Source: Prorocentrum cordatum (taxonomy: Eukaryota > Sar > Dinophyceae > Prorocentrales > Prorocentraceae). Taken from it: a stretch of DNA of 64,000 bases. The stretch is taken from positions 36,001-100,000 of the forward strand of contig CAUYUJ010016353.1 of the NCBI GenBank assembly GCA_963575745.1, given 5' to 3'. A program made the translations under genes and the position numbers. The notes below the pieces were generated by a model. That model had not been told where the DNA came from. It worked only from the letters and a program-made list of their open reading frames with translations, and made no database searches. Positions 1 through 11,474 of this stretch are shown here, piece after piece. How positions within the stretch are numbered: the first letter of the stretch is position 1; the number at the start of each line of letters is the position of its first letter.

Positions 1-1087
1 TTGCACGTGGCGGCACGCATGGGCACCGCGCCCTGAGCAGCATCTTCACTGTCACCAATGCGTGCGCGTGGTGCCACAGCCGGTTCGCTACGCGAGCCAT
101 AGCGCAGCAGCACGTGCGTAATCTGCTCGTTCGTCATCGGTGTCGCGCTGACTTGAGTCTTTTCAACCGTCCCCTCCAAGCCCCTGCTACACTTGAGTGC
201 CCAGCGTGCGGAGAGTGCCCAGAGATGTTTGAGGCTCTTCAGAAGCACATTCAGAGCCACGGTGCCCTGCCGGCAGGCGCGTTTCTTGAGTTTCCCGTCC
301 ATGGCGTCGTGGATGCTCGCGCCCCCGACGGAAGCGAACCTGCAGGACGCCAAGAAGAGGACCTCAACCAACGCCTCCTCCGGGCTTGGCTCCAGCGGCG
401 CGCCGCTCGCCAAGCACCCCAAGAGCAAGGGCAAGGGCCCGTCGGCGCAGCTGGGCACCGAGATGCAGGCGGACGACGAGGATCCGAGCGACGACAGTGC
501 CGAAAACATCATGAAGGGCTACCTCAACAACGCGCAGAGGACCCGCGCCCTCGAGGGGTGCCTCCAGTCGTGCATGATCCTCCCCCGCGACCACGCCTGG
601 AACGCGGTGGCGGTGGCGGCGGCGACGAACTACCAGGCGGCAGTGGAGGGCAAAGGAGGGGATCGCGGTCATGGACACCCAGCCTTGGCAGTGGGGATGG
701 CGCTTCCGACGGCGATCGCCAACGACGAGCAGCTCAAGCAAAACGTGGCCGTTACGACGGAGATGAAGCAATTGCACGTCCTGCCCTACCAGATCAAGGC
801 CAACAACGTCCACGTGGCCAGCGATATCAGGCGATATCGTCCGGTATTGGAGGGCGAAGTCCATCTTCCAGCGGGAGGGCGAGGCGCCCGCAGTTCGACA
901 CACGTACTTCATCAATGCGATGGCGCCGTTGTCCACGGTCTCCCTCGTCCTGCCGATGAACGTGGTGATCACGAAACTCTTCGTCGCGGCGGGCGCGACC
1001 GCGAAGATTGGTCCGCCCCCTCGGGGGCCCATCGAGAGGAAAACCCAGAACTCGCTCCAGCGCCTTCTCAAGGGCAAGAAGAAATAG
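1..1087 (+). pseudogene. C-terminal part of a dinoflagellate RT-type retroelement, broken
   Basis: The 5' end lies outside the window. In frame 3 (3-290) two zinc-finger units are visible: one with Cys-Ala-Trp-Cys then FATRAIAQQHV, and one with CPAC then a HIQSH ending. The next part is in frame 1, from ATG 301 to about 830: a Lys/Gly/Ser-rich linker followed by a helical domain with NNAQRTRALEG and ILPRDHAWNAV. The tail is in frame 2 (832-1087): NAMAPLSTVSLVLPM, AGATAKIGPPPRGPIER, stop TAG at 1085. The frame 1 to 2 change falls on a duplicated 10-mer (GCGATATCAG/GCGATATCGT, 821-840); removing one copy joins the frames. This order, fingers after the RT and then a short helical domain ending in a GPPRG-like motif, is what I recall from dinoflagellate retroelement proteins; this is family memory, not a search. 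Probably dead. Confidence 0.6.
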
Positions 1088-1428
1088 TAGGTCACAGTCC
1101 TGCTTATGCGAAGTGGTCGAGCTGATGGCTCTCATTGTCGTGGCGGGGCCCGTGATGGAGTGCTTCATCCGCACGCTCATGTTCGCGGGAGTGGCCAGGT
1201 AGCTGGGGGAGCTTCTGACCAGGCCTTGCCGGCACGGGGCTCTGAGGCAGTCTCGCCACCTTTTCCACTCGCCTTCGGCGAGCGTGGGCACGTTCAGTTT
1301 CAGGGGCGATGGGAGCCTGCGACCTCTGCTGCAGAAGGTCGCGGACGCTCTCGACGCGGCCGCGGACGCGGCAGACGTGCTTGAGGTGATCCAGGCCACG
1401 TGCTTGGGACATTTGTTCTCCTCTCTTC

Positions 1429-1489
1429 CAGCGTGCTCCGGAACAGCGTGCTTGACCAGCGTGCTCCGGAACAGCGTTTCCGGAGCACG
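1429..1489. repeat. Direct repeat plus perfect hairpin
   Basis: The 20-mer CAGCGTGCTCCGGAACAGCG occurs twice. The second copy overlaps a perfect hairpin: CGTGCTCCGGAA (1460-1471), six-base loop, then its complement (1478-1489). The rest of 1090-1956 shows no gene that I can support. Confidence 0.75.
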
Positions 1490-1635
1490 TTAAAACGCCC
1501 GCGTTGGTGTCGAAGAGGCAGGCCGTTTATTTGCCCTTCCTCGCCGAGTGGACCCCTGCTTCCCCTCTCTCTCTCTGCGACGGTGCTCGCACCCTCCCCA
1601 CACTCCCGCGGAGACGCTTGACGGGGCCTGGGCCT

Positions 1636-1690
1636 GAGCCGGGCTTGAGATGGCAAAAAAACTTGTTTTTGCCCCTCGAGCCCGGCTCGG
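1636..1690. repeat. Imperfect hairpin
   Basis: GAGCCGGGCTTGAG and GCAAAAAAAC pair with GTTTTTGC and CTCGAGCCCGGCTC across a short loop, with a three-base bulge on each arm. Confidence 0.65.
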
Positions 1691-1956
1691 ATACCTTGTC
1701 GGCTTGTGGTCTTGTGTCGGCCCTATTGGGCGCCTCCGCGGCCCCCCCTGGGAGTTGCTGGTAAGTTGTAGAGCTTCCATATCGTGTCGCTCGGGATTTC
1801 GACCCGAAATGGGGTAAAGGGTGTCCCCAAGTTTCACCCGCCCCGAGGGTGGATACCTTTTTTTCCGACGAGAGGCTATTGAAGCCTCATGCGCACTGCG
1901 ATCAGCCCGAAACCGACTTTAATTTCGACTTGGTCATTCTGCATATCCGACCGACC

Positions 1957-2482
1957 GACTTCCTCCTCCTCCTCCTCCTCCTCTCTCTCCTCCTCCTCCT
2001 CCTCTTCCTCCTCCTTCTCCTCCTTCTCATTTTTCTCCCCCTCCTCCTCCTTCTCCTCCTCCTTCTCCTCCTCCCTCCTCTCCCCTCTCCTCCTCCTCCT
2101 CCTCCTCCTCCTCCTCTTTCTCCCTTCCTCTCCTCTTCCTCCTCCTCCTCCTCCTCCTCCTCCCCTCCCTTTTCCTCCTCCTCCTCCTCCTCCTCCTTCT
2201 CTCTCCTCCTCCTCCTCCTCCTCCTCCTCTCTCTCTTCTCCTCCCCCCTCCTCCTCTCCTCCTCCTCCTCCCCCTCCCTTCTCCTCCTCCTTCTCCTCCC
2301 CCTCCTCCTCCTCCTCCTCCTCCTCCCCCTCCTCTCTCCTCCTCCTCCTCCTCCTCCTCCTCCTCCTCCTCCCTCCTCCTCCTCCTCCTCCCTCCTGCTC
2401 CTCCCCTCCCCCCCTCCTCCTCCTCTCATTCCCTTTCCCCTCCTCCTCCTCTCTCTCCCTCCGCCCTCCTCCTCCATTCCTT
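1957..2482. repeat. (CCT)n polypyrimidine tract
   Basis: Interrupted CCT/CTC array over about 520 bp. All frames are open (poly-Leu, Ser, Pro; Glu/Arg/Gly on the other strand), so the long open frames here are not genes. Confidence 0.95.
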
Positions 2483-2611
2483 TCCCTTATACATCACTTC
2501 TTCCTGTTGCACGCCCAGGCCGATCGAAAGGGCGGGCTGGGCGTTTCGCCTGAGATTCCCTTACCATTTGTCATTCTGAAAACCAGCCATTGACAACAGT
2601 TTCACACATGG

Positions 2612-3115
2612 AGGGTGGGTGGTTTTCAAACTGTGGCTCTCGGTTCTCGCCCGCGCACACTCGCTGTAAACATTCGCAAGGGTTTCACGGATCGAAAGCG
2701 GGCATTGTTCAAACTGTGGCTCTCGCTTTAGCGTCGCGCCAGAGTTTGACGGATTGAGGACGGTTCGTTTTCAACATGGGGCTCTTGCAGTAGTTCCGCG
2801 CGCATTCGTCTTAAACATCTGCAAGAGTTTAGCGGAGTGAGAGCGGTTCGTCTTCAACATGTGGCTCTCGCCTTACCGCCGCGCACATTCGTTGAAACAA
2901 TTTGGAAGAGTTTTGCGGACTCCCGTGGCCAACGTACCAGACATGTTTTGAAGGATGCAGGGTTGTGAGGGTGCAGCAGTTACGTTGATTCGCGGTGTTG
3001 AAGTCCCAGGAAGGGTGTTCTGGTAGATTTCAGGACCGTCAGGACGCAGCATTCAAGTTGATTCGTGGCGTTAGGGTCCCGAGAATGGTGTTCTGGCTTG
3101 CTCCAGGGTCTTCAA
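2612..3115. repeat. Degenerate tandem repeats of about 80 bp
   Basis: About four diverged copies of a unit containing TCAA(A/C)(C/A)TGTGGCTCTCG, a GCGCGCACATTCG-like piece and AAGAGTTTNGCGGA run from 2612 to 2935. A second pair (about 2975-3115) shares TTGATTCG(C/T)GG(T/C)GTT and GTGTTCTGG. No coding signal. Confidence 0.6.
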
Positions 3116-3324
3116 GTGGTTGTCCCTCAACGAGGCAGTTCCATCAATGGAAATGAACCCTTGTAGGGGCCCATGAAGAAGGAGCTTGGAGGGAGGTTTA
3201 TTCCGACATCGTTGATGAGTGTTGGGTTTCCACTGGTCCTCATCATCATCAGCATCCTCCTCCTCGACGTTGGGGCTGGGCGGCGGGCGGGCGGAAACCG
3301 TCGCGCGGCGGCGGCGACCAGACG

Positions 3325-3965
3325 ACGGCGACCTCGGCCCTGTCCTTCTCCTTCCTCCTCCTCCCGCGTCTTAGAACACGGACGCTCGTCCCAAGTCAGC
3401 GTCTTACTTACCTACCCCCCCTCCCGAGGAGGCCTCCTCCCTCCATCCCTCCTCCTTCCTCCTCCCACCTGCTCCCTCAATCCTCATCCCTCATCTTCCC
3501 TTCCCCCTCCTCCCTCCTCCCTCCTTCCCTCTTCCCCCCTCCTCCTCCTCCGTTTCTCCCTCTCTCCCTGCTCCTCCTCCTCCTCGTCCTCCTCCTCCTC
3601 CTCCCTGGGAGCCCATCGCCGAAACCTTTCTGCTCTCCTGCACCTGTGTGCGACTCCCCGAGGTGGGCGGCCCGGCAGCCGAGTCCCTGTCGCCCGACAG
3701 GCGGGCGCCGACGTGCTCGCCCTCTGCGGCCTCCACAGAGCCGGCCCCTTGGGAGGGGCGAACCCTCGTCTCCTCCCCCTCCTCCTCCTCCTCCTCCACC
3801 TCCTCCTCCTCCTCCTCCTCCTCCTCCTCCTCCTCCTCCTCCTCTCTCCTCCTCATCCTCTTCCTCTTCCTCCTCTGCCTCCTCCTCCTCCTCCCCTCCT
3901 CCTCCGCCTCCTCCTCCGCCTCCTCCGCCTCCTCCTCCGCCTCCTCCTTCTTCTCTGCCTCCTCG
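3325..3965. repeat. Interrupted (CCT)n tract
   Basis: Polypyrimidine blocks (3340-3600 and 3775-3965) around a GC-rich unique piece (3605-3775). Frames are open on both strands through low complexity only. Confidence 0.9.
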
Positions 3966-4429
3966 TGTCCCGTGTTTTGCGACCCCTGCCTTCGACATTC
4001 CCAATGGTGATGCGGCCCTCGCAAGGGTCTTGTGTGTCCTCTCGCGTTCCCTCTCCGATCTGCCCCGGCCGTACCCGTCTCCTCGCCCTCGCGGTCTGGA
4101 CTCCAGGGCGCGATCCCGCTGATGCGCGGTCGCGCGGATACCTTCCGTGCGGGGCATCCGAGAAGAAACGCCCCGTGTCCGCGGGTCGTGGCCCAGGGGC
4201 CCGACCCGGCCCGCGAGGCCGTGGATACGGTTCCGTACGTGTATCGGAGGTGAGGGGGTGAGATCGAAGTGGAACGGAGAGCCCCTCTACCGGGAAATCG
4301 GTTTCGGTTTCGTGTTCGTGCGTGCCGTGCGTGCGGGCGAGGCGAAGCTGCGTGGGCGGGCGAGAAATAAACCTCCTGTAGCTGAGGCGCGGCCGGACCA
4401 AAATTCTCCCTTCCGGCAACCGGTGGCCC

Positions 4430-5160
<731 letters not shown>

Positions 5161-5410
5161 TGTGATATCGATTGTGATATCGATAGTGAGATCGATAGTT
5201 AGTCCGAATGTGAGATCGATTGTGAGATTGATCGTGAGATCGATAGTGAGATCGACTGTGAGATCGATAGTGAGATCGATTATGAGATCGATCGAATGAA
5301 GTAGATCGAGTGAGATCGATTGTGAGATCGATCGAGTGAGGTCGATCGAGCGAGACCGATAGTGAGATCGATTGTGAGATCGATAGTGAGACCGATCGAG
5401 TGAGACATTG
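5161..5410. repeat. 12-bp GATC-rich tandem repeat
   Basis: About 20 units of GTGAGATCGAT(A/T)-type sequence with many self-complementary ATCGAT/GATCGATC sites. It follows the ATG array directly. Confidence 0.9.
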
Positions 5411-5754
5411 GTTCCTCCCCCCGAACCTCCTTATCACCCGAAGGGTGGTCGTATAGGTATATGTATCTACATATACATCTAGTCTCATAGGCACATGTTC
5501 GAGGGAGTAGAGCTCAGAGGAGATGAGTGGAAGTCGCGTTTATTTTTCCGGGACATCCTCGACATTCTTAAATCGGACGCGCCCTTCACGCAGATCGCGA
5601 CGTCACGGTCCAAAAGCACAGGCTTTTCCAGCCATCTTAACAGAACAGCTTCAAAAGCACAATGTAATTCAACACTTTGAGTCCGAAGATTCGAATATGG
5701 CAGTTTCGCCTGAAACATCCTTCCAGAATCGAGCCCCGACGTGCAACACAGAAC

Positions 5755-6400
5755 ACATGCACGAATACACGCACACACAAGGCACACACACACACACACA
5801 CACCGCACACCACACCCAACACAAGCAACACACACAACGCTCACACACGCTCACACACCACATACAAACACAACACAACACCACACCACACCACGCCACA
5901 CCACACCACACTACACAACACAACATAACACAACGCACAACGCACAATCCATTACACACATAGTGCGCACCACAACAAAACACACAAACGAAACAAACAC
6001 AACACAGAACACATACGATAGAACGCGCAACATTCAACGCAAACCACATTAGCACAATATGCACCATACAAAACACACACACACTACACACCACACAACT
6101 CAAACCACTACACCACACGTCAAAATACAACTACAACACCACAACACAGCACAACACAACAGCACACCACACCACACACCACTCCACACCACAACACACA
6201 CCACACTACACCACAGCACACCACAGCACAACACAGCACATCACAACACAACACATCACAACACAACAGCTCGCGCACCCGAACCTGACACACATAATAC
6301 ACACGCAGAACACGCACACTCAGACACTGCACACACAACACGGCACCCGCACGCAACACACAACACGCACAGAGAACAAGCCTCACATACACCACACGGA
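5755..6400. repeat. Degenerate (CA)n array
   Basis: ACACA, CCACACC and ACAACACA units with almost no G on the plus strand. Open frames are Thr/His-rich artefacts. Confidence 0.9.
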
Positions 6401-7372
6401 CATCCTGCACATGTGTTTCTGTGAGCCTGGGCCGCCCACGAACACCTCCACCTCCTCCGCGGCCTCTGCGGCGCCCGCACCGCGGGATGGGGCCACGTGC
6501 ACGCCTTCACCGCTCACGTCCCGGACGCGCTCGCGCCGTTTGGATCCTCGAGAGGTCCTCGGACGCTGTCGCCGCCCCCCGGCGGCTTTCCAGCCCCGGG
6601 GGTGCTTGCCGGCGGCCGTGCCTCGCCGAGAGAGCGTGCCGGGGGCGCCCAGACGTCCCGGAAGGGCCACTGCAGGGAGCCGAGCTACGGTTCCGAGGCC
6701 ACCACCTCCAGCCGCCGCGGCGCGCGCGGGCGGCGGCGGAGGTGGCTCCCCAGAGATCCGAGGGGGAGGAGGAGGGGCAGGAGGAGGAGGAGCTCGCTCG
6801 CTCGCTCTCACCTCTCACTCATTCAGTTCATACCTCTGTCACTAGGCGTGTTCGTGAACCGGGGGGGGGGTAAACGACGTTGTGCGTTATCACCCTCTAC
6901 TTCGCAGCTCCTATCGGAGCACCGTGTACTCAAAGAGTGGCAGATGACCGTGTAGCAAAGACGTCGCTGTACGGGAGCCCGGCCGAGGGCCTAACTAGGC
7001 CAGGCCAGGCGGGCAAAGGGGGGCCGAGGTGGGTCGCAACGTCAAGGTGACGCTACGACAGTGGGAGCTCTACCTGCGAGCCTGGCCCGATCACGACATC
7101 AACTGATCAGAGAGCACGGTGCCCAGTCGAGGTGGTAGGAGTGCAGGTGGTCGAGGCCGTAGAGAGGTCGAGGCGTAGGAGAGTCCTCGCAGCCACACCG
7201 AAGAAATCTGAAATCCGCGGGTGAGACGGGCTGAGGCGGACACAGAACAGGAAGAGTCCGACTCCGCCCCCGAGGGCCTCGGCCGTAGGGCTGCGATCAG
7301 GGTGAGGTCCCTGGAGCCCAAGACGCGAGGCGGATCCAGGCAAGGGGGCATGCCAACGAGTCGGGAAGGGCA
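6401..7372. other. GC-rich stretch without a recognised gene
   Basis: 6420-6830 is open in several frames on both strands (Pro/Ala/Gly/Arg-rich), but I recognise no domain. 6850-7372 is unique sequence with no long frame of coding character. Confidence 0.5.
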
Positions 7373-8801
7373 TCATATGGCCTCAGAGGATAATGAACAA
7401 CCACCAATAGATAGAAGTGTATTCCGCCAGTCGATAACCGCTTCCGATACACTTGAATTTGGTGTGGCACATTCGGCGTTCCTCCGCTTGGGCATCAGGT
7501 TCCGCGCGAGGTTGCCTCTCGCTGCTTTGCTGATCATAAGCTTAGCCCCACTGTGACGCACCATCTCCCCGACCACGGCCTCGACCTCGAAGAGGGTACC
7601 TTTTAGCTGCAGCTGCGTGGTCGGGATCTCGAGCGGGCTGAGGGTGCGGAGCGGGTGTGCTTCTTGTTTCGTCGCTGCGAGCAAGTCCTTCTGTACCTCC
7701 TCGTCCTCTGGAACCAGTACCTGCCCGAGGAACTTGAATACGAATCTGCTCTTCTGTGGTTGCCCTGGAATACTGCTGCTTCTTTGACCCACGTTGCTGT
7801 CACTTCGGGTATGCCTGTGCGAATCATTTCGACGAGATAGTCAGTCTATCACGAACTCCATCTTTGAGCGTCGTGCCGAGGTGTCCTTGTAGGGCCAGCT
7901 CTGCAAGACGAGAGGAATGCTGTAGGCTGCTTGGGAGGCTGGTGAGCCTAGGTCCGTCGTCGGGTCTTCTTTTCCGAGCTTTCACAAATTTCCTGGTACG
8001 ACTTGTTGCAATCGATCACGAGCTGGTGCTTTCGGTCGAGAATGGCAGTGCTCAGCGTGACGTGTTCGAGGGCGCGGAGTCGAGCTTCTACTTGCACGAT
8101 CAGAGCCTTCATGATGCCGTGCGTCTCGTCGTCGAGCCCCTCCATCTCCTCGTCCTCCCTGCCCTCCCCGGCCTTCGGTGCCTTGGGTCAGCCCCCTGGA
8201 GCTGCAAAGCTCCGGGGCCTGTCCCTCACCAGCCGGGCCTTGCTCGATGTCGCATCTTTGTCTGCCTCGGGCATGTTTGGGCCCTCGAAGCTGTGGTGTC
8301 CAGTCCTCGTCGTAAAGCTTATTCCACGAACGCTCAGCTGGCTCAAGAGAAGATCTTGAGTTAGAGATAAACTTCCCTCGAGGTTCACGGATGTAAAAGT
8401 CTGGTTGCAGTAGCGGAGACAGGTGTTCACGCGTGTGTTTGAGCCAGAGCGACAGGTCATCGAACGTCTCGTAGCAAATCGGGTATTCCATGGAGGTCGG
8501 AACATTGATGTTGTCTTCAAATCGCATCCTGTTTGCTGGACAGTACTGCCTACGCAGGCTGGCCGAAACGTGCTGCTTTTGCAACGGGCTTGTCCCGACA
8601 CGCGCTGTTACAGATGGGGCAGCTGTTTATGATGGTGAGGATGCGACCGATGTTCAGCTTGCCGTGCGTGCCACCAATTGTGTTCGCAACATGTTTCGTG
8701 AGGGCATGCTTGCTGGGCCATTTGCTGTTGCATGTTGTGCCACCTTCCAGTGACTCCTGGTGTACAAACTGGCCACAGGAGAACTGTTCGAACATAGTCA
8801 A
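7373..8801 (-). pseudogene. RT-type retroelement tail, frameshifted
   Basis: Read on the minus strand. The first part (8801-8580) has a finger-like KWPSKHALTKHV and THGKLN, then CPIC. The protein goes on in another frame: KQHVSASLRRQYCPANRMRF and a helix ending WLKHTREH. A third frame carries PNMPEADKDATSS, an in-frame TGA (8188-8190), then GIMKALIVQVEARLRALEHV, stopping at 7948. The tail returns at 7792-7373: LKGTLFEVEAVVGEMV and SKAARGNLARNL. Order and motifs resemble the element at 1-1087 (fingers, helical domain, short hydrophobic tail ending in a RG-L-R motif). At least three frame changes and a stop make this a dead copy. Assignment rests on family memory. Confidence 0.6.
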
Positions 8802-8834
8802 GACATTGGGACGATTTGTTTCTTATTTTCTGAT

Positions 8835-9012
8835 GTTTGTGGGGGTATTTTTCAGGAGGGGAAAACACATACACACAATGACTCGTCGATCCCCCCGAAA
8901 ATACGAACATATGGGAAGTGGTGGGGAAGACAAAATCCCAGACAATATAAGAACATATGGGGAATCCTGTTATTTGTGTATATTTATTTGTGTGTCCCAG
9001 GGCCCCTTCAAT
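8835..9012. repeat. Dispersed repeat, ATATGGGAAGTGG family (3 copies)
   Basis: Shares a AAAACACA-rich start, ATATGGGAAGTGGNGGGGAA, TATGGGGAATCCTNTTATTT and TTGTGTGTCCC end with 28800-28965 and 30010-30185. About 165-180 bp, roughly inverted GTGTGT-type ends. Confidence 0.75.
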
Positions 9013-9177
9013 CCTTGATTTGTGTGTCCCAGGTCCTAAGAACCGCCGGTTTGCCTCCCCGGGAGGGGGGGGGGCGTGCCCGCAGGCCTCGCCGTGGTCG
9101 CCCAGGACGCCCGCGGTGGCCGCCTCGCCAGCCTTCTTCCAGCACCACAGGTCGGGCGACGAGAAACATGCCCCTCC

Positions 9178-9772
9178 CCATCCCTCCTCCTCCCTCCTCC
9201 TCCCTCCTCCCTCCTCCCTCCTCCCTCCTCCTCCTCCTCCTCCTCCTCCTCCTCCTCCTCCTCCTCCACCTCCCTCGTCCCTCGTCCCTCGTCCTCCTCC
9301 TCCTCCCTCCTCCCTCCTCCCTCCTCCCTCCTCCCTCCTCCTCCTCCCTCCCTCCCTCCCTCCCTCCCTCCCTCCCTCCCTCCTCCTCCTCCCTCCTCCC
9401 TCCTCCCTCCCTCCTCCTCCTCCTCCTCCCTCCCTCCCTCCCCAGCCTCCTCCTGCTCCTACCCCTCCTCCTCCTCCTCCTCCTCCTCCTCCTCCTCCTC
9501 TCTCCTTCTCTTTGTTCCTGACACAAGGACCCCCAACGGCCTTTACCTTCTCCTCTCCTCCTCCCCTCCTATCTTTCCTCCTTCTCCTCCCTCCCTTCCT
9601 CTCCTCCTCCTCCCTCCCTTTCCCTATCTCCCTCCTCCCTCCTCCCTCCTCCCTCCTCCCTCCTCCCTCCTCCCTCCTCCCCCTCCTCCTCCCTCCTCCC
9701 TCCTCCTCCTCCTCCTCCTCCTCCTCCTCCTCCTCCTCCTCCTCCTCCTCCTCCTCCTCCTCCTCCTCCTCC
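9178..9772. repeat. (CCT)n tract, left flank of the LINE
   Basis: Polypyrimidine array of about 600 bp whose last 60 bp are nearly pure CCT and abut the spliced-leader copy with no intervening base other than C. Confidence 0.95.
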
Positions 9773-9793
9773 CCGTAGCCATTTTGGCTCAAG
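9773..9793 (+). other. Dinoflagellate spliced-leader relic
   Basis: The 21 bases CCGTAGCC...TTTTGGCTCAAG match the conserved dinoflagellate trans-spliced leader without its variable first base. The next bases are TAAACC, without the extra G of a GT donor after CAAG, so it reads as a leader copied from mRNA rather than a working leader RNA gene. No second copy was noticed. Confidence 0.85.
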
Positions 9794-9959
9794 TAAACCA
9801 TTTCTCGAGGTGGTTTGCAGAGACCAGGAGCCTGCCCAGCAGGCTCGGCCCGCGCATCAGGGGCCTGCTGGGCAAGGCAGGCGCCCTCACATTTTGTATA
9901 CGCTCCAGGTGCTCCTGTATCGTACTGGTTGGGCAGGAGGTCAGTTCTTCACGGCGCGC

Positions 9960-11336
9960 ATGGGGCGCAATGAGAGGGAGGATCAGCGGACTGGAAGCCA
10001 GTACGAGAAGTGCAGGGGATGTGGGTATAAGTGGAACTGGGGCACCAGGTCTGAGTGCTACAAGTGCCAGAGGGGAATGCAGCCAGCCACCTCTCAAGAG
10101 CGAGCTTCGCAGGGCATCTGGGGCCCCAGCGCCTCTTCGCGGGGCCGCAGCCGCCCATCGGCCAAGCAGAACCGCGAGGAGCTCCTCAAGCAGCTGCGGG
10201 CCACTATCCCCGACGGCGACGCAGAGGCAGCCCAGCACCTCGAGACGCTCGCCCGAGTGCGCACTCCAGAGGTGCACCCAGACGTTGTCCTCAACCAGGC
10301 CCAGGCGCGGCTCCGCAGGGCCGAGGCAGGGCTCAAGAGGACCATCGACAACATCTCAGAGGGGGAGCGGTTCCTGCAGGACCAGAAGGAGCTGCGGGAG
10401 AACTGGATCCACGAGATCGCCGACGCGGAGGCGGTGGTCCAGGAGGCCTACGCCAGAGCGGCGCCCAAGGCCGTCGCGCCAGCCGAGGCGCCCACGCCAG
10501 CCCTGGACCTCTCGCAGCTGCTCGAGGGCGACCTGGACATCCTCAGCGTGCGGCCGGGCAAGGCCTCCGACCTCCAGGGGCTCGGCATCCCGCCTGAGGA
10601 GCACCGCCAGTTCGAGGAGCAGATGGGCCAATTCGTCAAGCAGGTCCAGACGGAGGTCAAGAGGCACTTCGGCCCAACGGCGGAGGGGCTCGCCGCAATG
10701 CGAGCGGACCTCCAGGCCTTCAGCGACAGGCTCAGGAGCAAGAGGGCTCGGTCGGAGCCCCCCCCGCCAGAGGCCGCCGCAGCTCCCGCCGCAGCGGCGC
10801 CACCAAGCAAGGCAGCAGGCAAAGGTGGCGCAGACTACAAGCAGCCAGGGGCGGCCGCGCCCAAGGCAGCCCCCACGGCGGGGCCAAGCACCCCTCCCCC
10901 TGCTGGCGCTGACGGTGCTCGTGGCGCTGCTGCAGCCAGCGGAGGCGGCGCGGCAGGCGCCACTGCTCCTGCGGGAGCCGCGGGCAGGGCCCCCAAGCGC
11001 GAGCTGGCACAGGGGGTCCGAGCCAGGATCCTGGAGCGGGCTGCAGGGAAACCCCCAGGGGCGGACACAGACCAGCCCCGCAAGGCTGGCGACGGTGGCG
11101 CCAGTGCCCACGCCGCGGTCGGGGCAAGGCGGCCGCGCGAGGACGAGGAGCACCAGCCGTTCCTCACGACATCGACGGGGTCGTGCAGGCCCCCGCCACC
11201 TCTACGAGCACTACCACTACAAGGGGGGCGCCTCCTGCGCCCGACCAGAAGGAGCTGCCCCGAAGGGCGGGCAGGCGCTGGCAGCCTGGGCCAAAGCGGG
11301 TCGCCTTCATCGTGGGGACGTGCGTCCACGTCCTAG
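9960..11336 (+). CDS. LINE ORF1-like protein with CxxC zinc finger and coiled coil
   Basis: About 458 residues from ATG 9960, chosen because the zinc finger follows closely; the frame is open from 9810 but without a convincing earlier ATG. A four-Cys finger CRGCGYKWNWGTRSECYKC sits near residues 20-40, similar to RanBP2-type fingers. Then come a Ser-rich linker, a long charged helical region (NREELLKQL to about VQEAYARA) likely to form a coiled coil, a second helical stretch with EEHRQFEEQMGQFVKQVQ, and an Ala/Pro/Gly-rich tail. The frame closes at 11334-11336, but from about 11180 another frame reads better (GPKRVAFIVGTC), so a frameshift or overlapping ORF2 start is likely. RNA binding in the retroelement particle is the expected role of such ORF1 proteins; inferred. 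Confidence 0.6.
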   Translation: MGRNEREDQRTGSQYEKCRGCGYKWNWGTRSECYKCQRGMQPATSQERASQGIWGPSASSRGRSRPSAKQNREELLKQLRATIPDGDAEAAQHLETLARVRTPEVHPDVVLNQAQARLRRAEAGLKRTIDNISEGERFLQDQKELRENWIHEIADAEAVVQEAYARAAPKAVAPAEAPTPALDLSQLLEGDLDILSVRPGKASDLQGLGIPPEEHRQFEEQMGQFVKQVQTEVKRHFGPTAEGLAAMRADLQAFSDRLRSKRARSEPPPPEAAAAPAAAAPPSKAAGKGGADYKQPGAAAPKAAPTAGPSTPPPAGADGARGAAAASGGGAAGATAPAGAAGRAPKRELAQGVRARILERAAGKPPGADTDQPRKAGDGGASAHAAVGARRPREDEEHQPFLTTSTGSCRPPPPLRALPLQGGRLLRPTRRSCPEGRAGAGSLGQSGSPSSWGRASTS

Positions 11337-11474
11337 CCATTGAGGAGGGCCTCAACATCTTAGACGGGGACGGCGACAGCTCCTCCTCGAGTACCTGGGC
11401 ACGGAGGGCGCTCAGGGGAGCGGACGCGCCCCGCCGCCAGCAGCTCGCGCCGTGGCTCCGACGGCTGGGCGGCA

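Noticed and set aside
1849-2593. Leu/Ser/Pro-rich frames of 234 codons
   Set aside because: Pure (CCT)n translation; the same holds for 3173-4261, 9076-9800, 20661-21138 and 54174-54542.
9773-9800. Functional spliced-leader RNA gene
   Set aside because: The leader is not followed by the extra G of a GT donor after CAAG, there is no tandem array, and it directly precedes a retroelement ORF.
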